In this document: positions 1 through 10,959 of the stretch, one piece after another
Layout of the letters: the number at the start of each line of letters is the position of its first letter
Numbering within the stretch: position 1 is the first letter of the stretch
Source: Diorhabda sublineata
Lineage: Eukaryota > Arthropoda > Insecta > Coleoptera > Chrysomelidae
Assembly: GCF_026230105.1 (NCBI RefSeq)
Contig: NC_079476.1
Span: forward strand, 41,654,559-41,718,558
DNA length: 64,000 nt
Direction: 5' to 3'
Position numbers and translations under genes: made by a program
Notes under the pieces: generated by a model
Database searches by the model: none
What the model was told of the DNA's origin: nothing
What the model saw: only the letters and a program-made list of their open reading frames with translations

Positions 1-2234
1 AAGAAGTCCAAACTTTTCGACATCAAATACTAACTCATTTCTCGAGGAAAATCATCCCGTAGTCAAAATTCACAAACCCGATCTTCAACTACGTCCTTTG
101 TCCAAATTCTTTCTAGAAAATGTCTGTTCAAAGCATAATGAAGTTTGATTCTAATATTATTTTTGTGTTCTCTATATTGATATTCATGTTTCTCAATATT
201 ATTTGTTTCAATGTTAATAAGAGAATGTTTCAAATAAAAGCAGTTCACGATTTATCACCAACTTAGTTCTCTGCTATATTTTGACGCAAAAATATGGAGA
301 CAGTTTCGATATATTTAGAGAAAATCTCGTATTTATTGAGTTTGGTAATTCATGTAATTGCACTTTTATAATATCTTTTCTTTCCAAGTTTGTTGAATAA
401 AAGGCAAAAACTTTAAATGGTACATGATGAATTTGAAGGTTTCATGTGAAGGATTCCTAAATATGATAAAATATTGCCATTTTGTTTGGATTGTTTTGAC
501 CTAGTCTTCAAATGATCAGTGACATAGAATTTATAATAAAATACCTACTTCACATAATTTAATAAGTTCTATCAACTTGTGAAGGATGTTTTTTGTAAAT
601 TCGTCCGTACTTATTTCAAATAATGTTCAAGGAACATCAAGCTTTCATTCTTTATCGTTAAAAGCCTCAAAAATCCAGTTGTCTGTGGCAATATTAGACC
701 CGCAGATTTATATAGCCATTTATGTGCGTATAGAGTTAGAGAAAGTAGTCTAAGAGCAATAATTACTCTTTTTTCTCAAATCATTTATTCTCTTAGTTAT
801 TATCTGTAGGCATTATTCACTTCAAGGGATAAAATTCGTTACAAAAGGAAGTAGATATATTATTTTAAGGAAAATTCACGTATATGCATTGATAACTCGA
901 CATATACAAAGGTTGTCTGGAAAGTTTCAAACCTACTAACAAAAAATCATTTGTATTATTTTACATTTTATATATACATTTAGTACAGCAATCATTTCCC
1001 TTTATTTAGGTATCCAAATGATAGTTGTCGTCTTTTTTCTCAAAATAGACGTTGGAGACATAAAAAAATATATAAATCAAAATTTTTATTATTATTGCTT
1101 TAGTTTGCATTTGAAGCTTTCACTATTTATCTGTATTTTTTTTATTTCAAAGATATTTCGTCCCTGGAAAATATAATTGAGATGAATCCCGATTATATCC
1201 CAGATTAAGAGCTTAGTGAAAAGAAATAGTAAACAACGTGTACCAAGAATTGAGTATAGCCTCCCAAAAAAATTCGCTGGAACTTGGGATAAAAAAATAT
1301 CATACAAACCAAAATACTGTGTACCATCGGTTATGGAACCGAGACAGTCCTACAAGTACCGATTTTTAGGATCAAACAAGGTTTTTTATATGGTTTATTG
1401 CTATCAATACTTCAATTAAACAAATATGCGAGATTTTGCATATCAAAAAGGTATCCAAAAGTTGAGTGCCTCATTTATAAATACCGATCAAAATCTCGAT
1501 CGCACGTTGCTTGATAGTTTCTCATGGTTGCCACTAATAAAAATTCCATAAGTAAACGTAAACATTTTCCTAACCTCAAAGTTTTATTAAAGGATTATCC
1601 AGGTTCAATTAACCGAGAGTAGGTTATTTTTTAAAAAGATCACACTGTACCAAATACTGCCAAAATTACGTGAAATAAGATCGTTTACATTGAGTGTATA
1701 GAGTAGTTCATGCACAAATAGATTTCTACAAAAGATAGTAAATTAGTTAACGAATGGAAAAAAGTTTGTGGAGAAAGTCAACTTAACCTCCAACACGGTA
1801 AGTATTTACGAGTTCCTACGAGTAGCTCCCTAATACAAAGATCCAGGAAAAGTTCTGATTCTTATAGTGATGACACGTATGCTGAATCTCACAAGAGAAA
1901 TCAACTACTATGTGTTTTGTTATGTTAACTAAAGTTTTACAATTTGTTTCAATAATAAATTGTTGAAAAACACCCGGCGCATTTTATTTATCTTCTAATT
2001 CTCCTTGTTAACGAAAAAATTTATAATATACATTCTTTATTAGGCAAAAAGTTTTGCAATCTATTTAAAATTATTAAATTTACATTAATTTGAGAATTTA
2101 CCATACGCTGAATTAATTTTTCATAGTTTTTTATCACATTCGTTACTCAACGTTTCGTCCATAACAATGTTAAAACGAAAATATTCAAATTCCCGCATTG
2201 AATTGATTGGTTAGAAGATAATGGGAAATGCCTC
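1..2234. other. gene-free AT-rich stretch
   Basis: No convincing gene was found. Open frames on both strands are short, AT-rich, mostly lack an ATG, and show no recognisable motif. A stretch near 910-935 (ggttgtctggaaagtttc) resembles the terminal sequence of Tc1/mariner-type elements, but no transposase is beside it. The region is probably intron or 3' flank of the minus-strand LRR gene at 2280-2898, whose next exon must lie to the left. Confidence 0.5.
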
Positions 2235-2279
2235 TCATTGGTTAGTTTTTTGAAATTCTAACCTAATATTTAAACTTAC

Positions 2280-2897
2280 CGGAACATCTTTGAACACTTC
2301 TGGATTCAGTTCCTCCTCGAATTTATTCCCACTAAGTTTTAGTACGTGCAGTTTCACCAATTTTAAAAATATCCTTGGTTCTAGATCACTAATTAAATTA
2401 TTCCGTAACGTCAACATCCTCAATTCCGTCAGATGTTTAAACGCACCGACCGGCAATCGTTCAATTCGATTATTATCTAAATGCAGTTCCACCAAATTCA
2501 CTAGACCCCGAAAATTATGATCGAACACAGAACTTATATTATTACAGCTTAAATCTAAAATTCGAATAGTCGGCACACCCCAGAAAGGATGTAGTCCTAT
2601 TTGTTGAATATTCGATCTCCTTATTATAATTTCCTCCAACCGTTTGAATTGTTGAAAAATCGGACCGATGGATAGTACGTTGAAATTATCGTTTGGAGCT
2701 GATATTTCCAGAACCTCCATGCCTGGATCGATGTCCGTTATTGGGATAGGATCTCGCATTCCACCGCGTATGCAGGAAACTTTTCTTTGGCCTTTCTCGG
2801 ATTGTTTGCAGAGACAATATTCAGGGCACAAGGATTCGATTGAACATAACCACAATATAATCAAGCTCGGAGATATTAGGTGCCAGGATAAGAGCAT
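2280..2897 (-). CDS. leucine-rich repeat protein, secreted or membrane, N-terminal coding exon
   Basis: This exon encodes the first 206 residues of an extracellular LRR protein. Residues 1-22 form a signal peptide. Residues 24-42 hold a cysteine-capped LRRNT (CPEYCLC, then Cys42). About four 24-residue repeats of the LxxLxLxxN type follow (roughly 111-134, 135-158, 159-182, 183-206), preceded by weaker repeats at 60-110. The ATG lies one base after a strong acceptor (TTTGTTTCAG|G, exon start 2898), so a 5' UTR exon must lie upstream. The exon ends at 2280 in phase 0 before a perfect GTAAGT donor (2279-2274), in the middle of the repeat domain, so the C-terminal repeats and any LRRCT and membrane segment are on exons left of the window. 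The PIFxxFKxLEEI block followed by HPFWG recalls the insect LRR protein group containing Drosophila hattifattener; that assignment is from memory and tentative. LRR proteins of this type act in cell-surface recognition. Confidence 0.88.
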
Positions 2898-2910
2898 CCT
2901 GAAACAAACA
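2898..2910 (-). promoter_or_regulatory. splice acceptor before the LRR start codon
   Basis: The minus strand reads a polypyrimidine run of about nine T, then TGTTTGTTTCAG, then G and the ATG. Placing the start codon directly after an acceptor supports this ATG as the real start and implies a separate upstream non-coding exon. Confidence 0.75.
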
Positions 2911-2959
2911 AAAAAAAAGGGTTATTGTTAATTCGATCGAAGAAAATTGTGCTTTAGGG

Positions 2960-3870
2960 GTTTTGGAATAGATACACTAATAAAAATCATTTCTACTGAA
3001 ATGTTCAACTTTCACATATTCGGGGGTATCTAACCTTGCTCATGTCTGGTGGTTAAATTGAAAGGAAAAAAAACCTTTTTAATTCTAGTTTCCATCTCGG
3101 AAGTGTTTACATTCCTTCGATATAAAATTTTGTCACAATACTTGAAATTTCAAAATTTCTTTAATACTGTTTCCTCTTCTTCCCAAAGCTGGCAGAATCT
3201 CTTCTTCTTTTCAAAAATGTAGTGTCGTGCATCTGGTTTTGGCATCTACAAGAAGTACCTTCTAGTGGATCTATTATAACTAGAAACAGTTTTGAAATAT
3301 AAACTTGATAATCCTGATCCCACCCTAGATCCTTCCTACACGTATTGGCACACCTTTAAATAGGTAGTACCTCTTCTTAATTTGTACTATTTCTTCATGG
3401 AATCTGTCGATCATCTTCCAATTGGTTTTCCGGTCTTCAGCTCCTCCAGCTAGATATTAAGGTAAGTCATCTTTGAATCACGTCGATTTCTGGTATCTTC
3501 TTTGTGAAATAATCAATTGAAGATCCATTTTGTCATGATATACCCAGAGGGTCCCGGTCCCGGTTTCAAAATAACTAATTTGCTTGTTAAATTAACCGCG
3601 TAGTGTATAAAATATAAATTTTCGTGTTTTTAAGAGGGAATTTGTTGGATATAAAAGCTTATGTTCTAAATCTGAATTATATTATTGATCTACCAATAAA
3701 AAGAGGAAATAAAACCCACATTTCACCACGAAAATACAATTCTTTGGGATTAAAACATTTTCTGGCGATTGGATATAAATTGAACGCGGTTTTCTTTCAG
3801 TGTAAAAGCGGAAGGAAATAACTTTAATTACCCTGTTTTACAACATTTGAACTCCAGATCGGGGTTCGGT
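2960..3870. other. gene-free stretch, LRR gene intron or 5' flank
   Basis: No coding sequence was recognised. The minus strand between about 3180 and 3540 has a slightly higher GC content and an interrupted frame that could be an old LINE remnant, but no RT or endonuclease motif is visible, so no call is made. Confidence 0.4.
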
Positions 3871-3879
3871 GGAATGAAA

Positions 3880-3978
3880 CCTCGACATTATCTGGATATT
3901 ATGTGCCTCAGGATAAGACTAACCTCAAACAAAAAAAGGGTTACGCTAATTGCACAGAAAACAAGAGCATCCTAATGG
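3880..3978 (-). pseudogene. decayed duplicate of the LRR exon start
   Basis: On the minus strand this segment repeats the layout of the LRR exon boundary at 2860-2950. Both have TTTTCT, a stretch containing AATTA, TAACCC, a T run followed by GTTTG, then TCTTATCCTG and GCAC(C/A)TAATATC. The acceptor-ATG segment is altered, so the copy has no start codon and no open LRR frame. A second short match, AGGATGCTCTT, lies at its upstream end (3964-3974). It looks like a local duplication that decayed. Confidence 0.5.
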
Positions 3979-3999
3979 AATGAAAATGTCCAGCGTTTT

Positions 4000-6690
4000 T
4001 AGCGGTAATGTGATATTGAGATGTGTCGAAATTATCGAAGTTCTTGCAGAAATTCTAACTGTTCACGTATGTAAAAATTGTAATTAGTCTTTTTCGAAAG
4101 CCAATCAAGAGTTTTTAAAAAATTGAGTCGTTGGAAACGACATTTTACGTTTTGTTCGCTGTGTATTTTTATAATTTTCCGATTGTAACATAATGGTATT
4201 TACATTGTTGTCAGATGTTTCGTTGAATTTTGATATATCAAATTTATAACGCTCTATTCTCAAAAAATATAATTTACTTTTTCGTATACATAATTGCCAT
4301 CATTTTTAATTGTCTTAAATCATCACCAGTATCAGATTTTATCGAATGTATCAAAAATGGAAGGAAAAAAACTATTATCAATAATAATTTTGACCCATTG
4401 CGGTCTATATTTTGATAAAAACCTCGATAGATCGAGACGTCAAATTCTTTTAAACCGATTTTCTACCAAAAAAGACCTTAAATCAAAATTTTTCATTAAG
4501 AAAAAAGTTAAAAATTGAAGAAAATTATAAAATAGAACAAATTATTTAGAATGAAGATAATTACGAGTGTTGATTTCCCTTTAGTCCGTCATTGATATAC
4601 AATAAAAACCACGATATTGTTGCATTTCTTATAATTTTTGATACGTCTCGAAAAAAAATTTTTTTTCTACTTCTTCAGAACTAACATTTACTACACAAAT
4701 TGCTTCATGTTCATTTTCAGCGGAAAATAATTCAATACGCTTTTGTATTTGAAGATTATACAAGATTCTGGAGAATATACAGGATGTCCAATTAATTAGA
4801 AGCTTATCTTAGACATTACAGCTGTTCCAATTGCATACATATAACTGGTGACTGTTATCCTGATTCAGAACCTTAGATAATCCTTGAACTGAATTAACGT
4901 AGTTGTAATTTTCGATGCAGTAAATGATATTTGCAGAAAAAAAATATAAACACAATGTACTATTGGGGTAATCACAAATGCATTACTACGCTAAATTTAT
5001 CGTTCGGCCTTTTTCTGGTGTTCCATATTTAGAATTCATTTCGTATTTAGATTTATTTGTCCCCAGACAGATATCGTGAACTACGAAGAATGAAAAATAA
5101 GAGCCTCTATTTAATACGTGAAAAATGTAATCTATATGTACTCTAAAAAATATTATTTTCCGATAGTTACTATGAAATTTATAGATGTAAAAGCTGTATC
5201 AATATTTGTAGATGAATTATTAGATTTTTCATTCAATTTGATTCAAAATTTTCTCTCTTTCATCTAATAGTAATTTTCGCAAATCAGATGACATTGTAAA
5301 CGATCATGATGAAACTCAGCATACCTCAATAACTTTACTCGATTTTAGCTAGCAAATAATTTGCTACAATGAATTCGCAAGTGTATGTATCGTAGGCGTA
5401 ATTAATTAATTGAGAGGAAATTTCACGAATTTGGTGGGTGAAATAACTAAATAATTTTGTAACCTTCGTATATTTTCAAAACTTCGAACAAATAGTCCAT
5501 CCAAAATAAAATTTATCGGTTGTTCAGTTAGTAGTGGAATTCTGAAAGCTTCATTGTTTTTTTTTGGCCATGTTAGATGAAAATACACTTTGAGTAATGG
5601 GGTTTTTAGTACAATTTCATTTTATTCCCATTTCGAATGTTACCAAAAAAAATAGACCTGCTATCCCTATTTTAAGTTAAAAACAATGTGAAGCAGCGGG
5701 GAATTCAGCATGAGATTTTGTTTGTTTCGTGTCAAGCAGAAAGAGTAATGGCTGAGTGTCTGCTTGTACTTTTCATTGAACATGTTGGAACAGCACAATT
5801 CAGCTAGAGTACAATGATGTTGAGGGTGAATTTCAAATAATTCCTTCATTGATTCAAATTTCTTCCAATCATTATTCACTACAGATTTTTTTCGATACGT
5901 AGTTACATGTTTATAACACAAAACATATCCGCCAGTATGAAAACTCATATACACTGCGACCCAAAGAATCTCAGAATGATACTCAATGTTTGTAGCTGAA
6001 TTTTTGATCTTGATACGAAATTCGGGATGTGAGATGTGTCAGAGATCTCAGTTTTCTAACAGGACATTCAGGAAAATATCGTCAGGAACAAAGTGATTTA
6101 AGAACTTTGAGGACTCACTGGCAGGTGTATGACTGCAAGAGATTCATTAATCCAATAGTTGTATGTGAAAAAATTGGATGGATATTGAGTGAAAATTTTT
6201 AATACTCTTAAATAATGTGATTGTCTTCGTTCTAGAACGGTTTATACCATCCCCATAAAACACGGAAATTACGTTCGTTATTCGTTTTGAATTATAATAA
6301 CATTTCATGTTTTTGTAATAAATTATACAACACTACTCGGTTTCACCTGAAGTTAGTTTTACACCCCAATGAAATTTGAAATCATGGGGTGACATTTTCA
6401 CGTTTGGTTATAAAATTTATACATAAAATCTCAAGTAACTGGATCTTAAAGTTGAAAGCGCATTCATTCTATTTTATATAATAAATTTCAGATGACTTTC
6501 CAGGTAAAGGAGAAGTTTTTTAGGTAAATGTACATTAAAAAATGCAAAATTTTCTAAACAACGTAAATCTAGGAACATGATTTCATTCATATTCATAATA
6601 ATGATCATTTAAAACGGAATTTTGTAGCAGAACTTCAACAAGCTGAAACCTTTAGGCTAGTCAACTTTAAAAACTCATTTCTGGTTTTGG
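4000..6690. other. gene-free AT-rich stretch
   Basis: No supported gene was found. The longest open frame (5667-5954, minus) begins at GTG and has no recognisable motif. A sequence reading tacaggatgtccaatta at about 4780 resembles the terminal motif shared by many insect DNA transposons, but no element body could be traced. Confidence 0.4.
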
Positions 6691-6699
6691 TCAGTAAAA

Positions 6700-6960
6700 C
6701 TGTCCACATACAAAGTCATTGTTGAGCCCATCCTAACCTATGGATACGATCTCTGGCAAATGATGGATAAACAGGAAAAAACAATGGAGACTATTGAGAA
6801 ATGAATATTTACGACGAAAAACACATCGAGTATACAAAAATTCAAATTCAAATTGAACAAACTATGAAATACAGAGCTGTCTAGGAAAACGAGTGGATGG
6901 AATAGGAAAATTCGGGATGTAGCAAAGGAAACTGTATATATGAGCGTTTTAGTGGTGGGA
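6700..6960 (+). mobile_element. LINE 3' domain relic (copy A)
   Basis: The frame through 6709-6801 reads YKVIVEPILTYGYDLWQM, the conserved block after the reverse transcriptase in many insect non-LTR retrotransposons (PILTYGxExW). Downstream, another frame carries MKYRAV, a stop, then ENEWME. This matches the C-terminal tail of the minus-strand copy at 17640-17860 (MKDRAIQENE-IDRK), so both come from one LINE family. Stops and frameshifts show it is dead. The RT core is missing. Confidence 0.7.
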
Positions 6961-6964
6961 TTGT

Positions 6965-8590
6965 GGCAAAATTAAACACCAAAGTGTACTAACACTAATA
7001 TATCACGAGCTTTCGAATATTCATCGGGTGGAAATCAATTAAAAATTGCGCTTTGATAAATTTTGTAATTCCTTTTAACAAATATTAGATTCATCAACTT
7101 CTAAATTCAATATTTTAATTGATAGAAATATTAAGCTTATTTAATCAATACAATCTCACTACAACGCTCATAATCTAGCTGGTGAAATCTATATTTATAT
7201 ATAAATTGATTTAATTTCGTATTTTTTTTAAATAATTTTTGAAAGAAAGATAAAAATTGACGTTTCGACTTATTTCAGTCTTTTTCAAAATATTTTGATG
7301 ACTGCAACTTACTGAAAACGTATTTATATTCAGATTTTATTCTTATTTTGATTTCAATGACGTAGGTAATTTATTCATTAATATGAAGACGAAAATTGTC
7401 AGTATCAATATCATATTTTGATAAAGACTAAAAGAAGTCTTACCTTTTAGATTTAGTAGAAACAAATTCTATAAAAATTCAACTCCATTAACAAACAATT
7501 AACCTCATCTAACCTATAAATTTCAACTTCACTTATAACGACCTAACCTATAAAATTTATTTTCATTTATATTCGAATCAATAAATACTCATAACGACCT
7601 GGGATATTGAAATTTAATGTCATTCATGAATTAACCAATCAATAGTGAGTATCATTCACTACAACATATCCAACATATACAAATTCAACGTCATTCATAA
7701 TCTAACCAATTAAAAATTAATAAAAATTCCTATAGTAACCAGAATCGTTATTGCAATTAATCAATATTTATATCATAGTCATTTCGAATTTCAAATCCCA
7801 TGAATTTCAAGTTTTTACAAGAATTAATACAATTTAAAGCCAACGCAAATCTTAATTAATTATTGTAAGTGAAATTTTATTATTGTTTTACATTTATACA
7901 TATTTCTTATATTGTATTTGACCATAATTTCGGCTCCAAACAACGAATACATAAGAATTCGAAAAGCTCGGAATGTATATTAAAGTTAGTCCAATTTGGT
8001 GTTTTATTGCCACGTTCCCAATATAAAAACGCTTATATAAAACATTGGTGGAAGTAGTATATATAATATAAGGTAAATTTTTTAGATATAAATATTATTT
8101 CATTATTAAACTATTTCAATTAATGACTCGTGAAAATTAAAAATAGATTTTAATGTCAAATGTCAAATGTCAATTAACATAACCTAAAACAGGATTTGGA
8201 CTCTTTCTATCTTAGCTATCAGAAATGTGACAATTTTGTCATGGAATAACGCATTAATTTGTAATTCAGAAGAAAATAATTAAAACGATTTAGTTGAAAA
8301 GAAGTTGCGTTTAATATAACAAAATATAAATATATAGGGTTACATAATATGTTGATTTTAGAATTTACGTTGTAAAATTATAGTGAAACAGATTGTAAGA
8401 TTCATCAGGATCATAGATTATGAATCAACTTCATCATTGAAATATTTTATCACTTATTTAAATTCGATGAAATAACTGGTGGTATAAAAGCATTCAATTA
8501 GGTAACCCCAATTGATTAAATAGTATCTAAATGTAAATCATCGGCCTAAAAGCCTTATCTGAAACACGATTCGAATATTAATTTAAAACC
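6965..8590. other. gene-free AT-rich stretch with degenerate AACCTA-rich repeats
   Basis: No gene was found. From about 7500 to 7760 the sequence contains many degenerate copies of a motif like CATTCATAA(C/T)(G/C)(A/T)CCTAACC, an old loose repeat. A triplet of TGTCAAA occurs at about 8155-8175. The motif AAATTGACGTTTCGACTT at 7254-7271 recurs exactly at 34549-34566. Confidence 0.45.
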
Positions 8591-8592
8591 CC

Positions 8593-8628
8593 TAATAAAA
8601 GCAGTTACTTCGTTTGTAAGCGTTTCAT
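8593..8628 (+). promoter_or_regulatory. probable core promoter of the MBF2-like gene
   Basis: AATAAAAG at 8593-8600 differs by one base from TATAAAAG. It lies about 30 bases before a TCATT initiator-like sequence near 8624, which would give a short 5' UTR of about 35 bases before the ATG at 8660. The assignment rests on spacing and motif only. Confidence 0.4.
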
Positions 8629-8659
8629 TGAGTAAATAATTCCTGACAACTCCACGAAC

Positions 8660-9874
8660 ATGATATTAATCGACAAGAAAATACTTTTAATAACATTCTT
8701 TTATACTTTCCGTTTAGCTGTTGCGTTCGAATACAAATCAGAAGTGACGTACACGAAACCCGATGAAAATGTTGACTTTCCCGATCGTAATAAAAACGGT
8801 ATCAAATTCGAAAGTGAATTTGCCGATACTGTTAAAGAAACTGACCTAATTCAGGATAATGGATCGGGAAATTATGGAGATCTTGTTTACAGATATAGGG
8901 AGAACGGAGATCAGTTACTTGTCAGGGAAGTTGTCATCGTTCAAGCTTTATCTTCTGGTACTCAAGATATCCATTGGTAAGTTTATTTTAAATTTAATCA
9001 CTACTAGATTATACTTTACGACAAACTACTATTCTATGTGAAGAGGTATCCAAATAAGTTCAATATCTAGTGTTGGAACGTCTAACTTATTCTCCTGATC
9101 TTGCGCTTTGCGATTTTTTACTATTTCTTGAAATCTTCTTTCTAAATCGTAAATATCAGGTCGTCACTTGCAAATACTAAAGTTGGATTAAGGGATTACT
9201 ACACAACAATGTACTGCTAGACTGGTCTTGGGGAAAATGCGTTTCAAGACTTATCTGGGTTGAGCTATTCATTCCAAGTATTCCTGAATAAAATCTAGAG
9301 TTGAATGCAGTGTCCCATAGCTCCAAAAAGGTTTCAGTGGGATTTTTTTACTAGCAGTTGAGTGATAGTTAGTAGGTTCTCCAATAGTAAGACAGCTACC
9401 AAATTTATACAATTCAACTGACGCTAATCTATGAATCAACCTACGAACTTTTCAGCCCACTTAATAGTCATCAAGTTTGGAATACAATCTTTTGAAAAAT
9501 GTAGGGTTGAAGTCGCCCGCAGTTGCCAAAAGTTACATTAAACGACAACATAAATTATAAAAAAGAACGAGGAAGAAGAAACAAATGTAGAAGGGATTAG
9601 CAAGATTAAAATACCAAAGTGTTCATTGAAGAATTTAATGTTACAACGTCTTGTTATATAATAGATAAACTTTGTTTTATACTAATCACGTTTTGGTGTT
9701 TCTAGGTCAGTTTCGATTTCCGGAGGCCGAGTTTCTTCTGTAAGAGTGCTCAATTTTGGTAGAGAACGAGCTTATTGTTTAAGAATCGATGTAGCTGGTG
9801 GAGATGTGCAAACTGTTTTAAGAGTAGGACCGTATCAAGATCCGAGAGTGATGATCGAGATTTATGGTTATTGA
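8660..9874 (+). CDS. secreted MBF2-family protein (two exons: 8660-8976, 9706-9874)
   Basis: Exon 1 encodes 105 codons plus TG. It is joined by a GTAAGT donor (8977) and a TTTCTAG acceptor (9704-9705) to exon 2, restoring Trp106 and adding 55 codons and a TGA. The product is 161 residues. Residues 1-22 are a signal peptide (core ILLITFF, likely cleavage after AVA). An acidic linker follows to about residue 70. The C-terminal domain (73-160) has the MBF2 signature: GDLVYRY near its start, alternating hydrophobic strands, and the terminal MIEIYGY. MBF2 was first described as a silkworm transcription co-activator, but most family members are small secreted proteins found in saliva, haemolymph or epidermis, and their molecular role is unclear. 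The start is the first ATG after the TATA-like box. The intron carries a mariner fragment. Poly(A) signals follow within 35 bases. The gene is intact, with no frameshift. Confidence 0.9.
9082..9290 (+). mobile_element. mariner transposase fragment in the MBF2 intron
   Basis: The frame from 9082 reads LTYSPDLALCDFLLF, the SPDLAPxDF(F/L)LF block surrounding the third catalytic Asp of mariner transposases. The following 150 bases have the expected spacing to the C-terminal WxxCxxxxGxYFE region but are heavily decayed. No terminal repeats were identified. It is an old insertion in the gene's single intron. Confidence 0.65.
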
Positions 9875-9880
9875 TTTAAA

Positions 9881-9910
9881 AATAAAAATCTATGAAAACT
9901 TATCAATAAA
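9881..9910 (+). terminator. poly(A) signals of the MBF2-like gene
   Basis: AATAAA occurs at 9881-9886 and again at 9905-9910, starting seven bases after the stop codon, followed by a T-rich stretch. This would give a very short 3' UTR. Confidence 0.6.
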
Positions 9911-9989
9911 AATTAATTATTTACTAAAGATCTTTTATTTTGAATGTTTTTTAATTTTCCTGTGAACATTTACATGAAAATGAGGAAAT

Positions 9990-10680
9990 TGATTATTGTA
10001 CTTATTTGAAAAATGTTATGTATAAAAACACGATCATGTGCATTTTTCCTCGTGAGTATTTTGTATTATATATTATGAGTTTCTGTTTCAGTAGTCACAA
10101 TTAAAAAGTTTCGTTTCTTGAATAACTAGAACAATAGCAATCCAAACAGTTTTGTCAGAAATTGAAAAAGTTCTAGTAACTTTAACTGGTGGGTTTAAAA
10201 GTGAACTACAATTATATTCAACTGTTTTCCGGAAAGTTCTTTAATGTTTTCCCAGCCACCGTAAGTGGAATAATGGATGTGCCATTGAATACAAGAAAAC
10301 TTCTAAGAGAGATATCGTATTTTATAAAACTCCAGACTAATTATTATTTAAAAATATTTTGCAGTTTGAAACAAATTATTGAAATTTTGAATCCAACAGT
10401 GGAAAAAAACTTTCTGGTTAGAGTCAAATTATTGCAAAATATCTGTTGAAATGTTAGTTTCCATCTGATATTCTTAATCAAACTTTAAACTGTTTATACA
10501 AGGTACAATATATTTTTCCCATCAAATAAAATTATTTCCAACCATACAGTATGTCCCGAAAATAATTAAACAAAGTTGGTGTAGATGCCGATGAAACCAA
10601 CCAATCGTGATTTTTTGTGGTCCATTATTTCATAATAAGATGTTCAAATATTGAGGGTTAATTTGAATAATATCATACAT
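9990..10680. other. gene-free stretch
   Basis: No gene was recognised. CATACAGTATGTCCCG at 10544-10559 resembles the outer ends of common insect DNA transposons, but no partner end or transposase was found. Confidence 0.35.
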
Positions 10681-10683
10681 CCA

Positions 10684-10950
10684 TTACTTTATTAATTCGC
10701 ATGTATTATATTTTCCAATGCATTTTTCTGTTTTCCCCAAAGCTTGTGGATTTTCATAATTGAAAAAGGGTATTTTCCACATCTCTTCAATAATTCTAGA
10801 AACCGAAACTTCTTTGGATTTCATGACAAGCTTATAAGCATCCTGAAGGGTACGTTTTCGATTTTCCGAAATAAATAACTTAATTCTGCATCTCCGACAT
10901 TTACAATTTAACGAAAGCTTGTTTTTATATAATAATTTCCCATTTAACAT
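10684..10950 (-). CDS. hypothetical small protein, 88 residues, Cys/Lys-rich
   Basis: This open frame starts with a true ATG and ends with TAA. The product is basic, with a compact CKCRRC cluster (residues 17-22) followed by a run of charged, helix-prone sequence (DAYKLVMKSKEVSVSRIIEE) and a C-terminal tail with two more cysteines. Composition is more protein-like than in neighbouring random frames. I do not recognise the family. The four-cysteine arrangement is not a standard zinc finger. It could be an exon, a transposon remnant or chance. Confidence 0.3.
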   Translation of the reverse strand: MLNGKLLYKNKLSLNCKCRRCRIKLFISENRKRTLQDAYKLVMKSKEVSVSRIIEEMWKIPFFNYENPQALGKTEKCIGKYNTCELIK

Positions 10951-10959
10951 TATTTAAAT

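Noticed and set aside
5667..5954. 95-codon minus-strand frame
   Set aside because: GTG start, no recognisable domain, average composition.
7500..7760. Interstitial telomere repeat (CCTAA)n
   Set aside because: CCTAACC occurs several times but never as consecutive pentamers.
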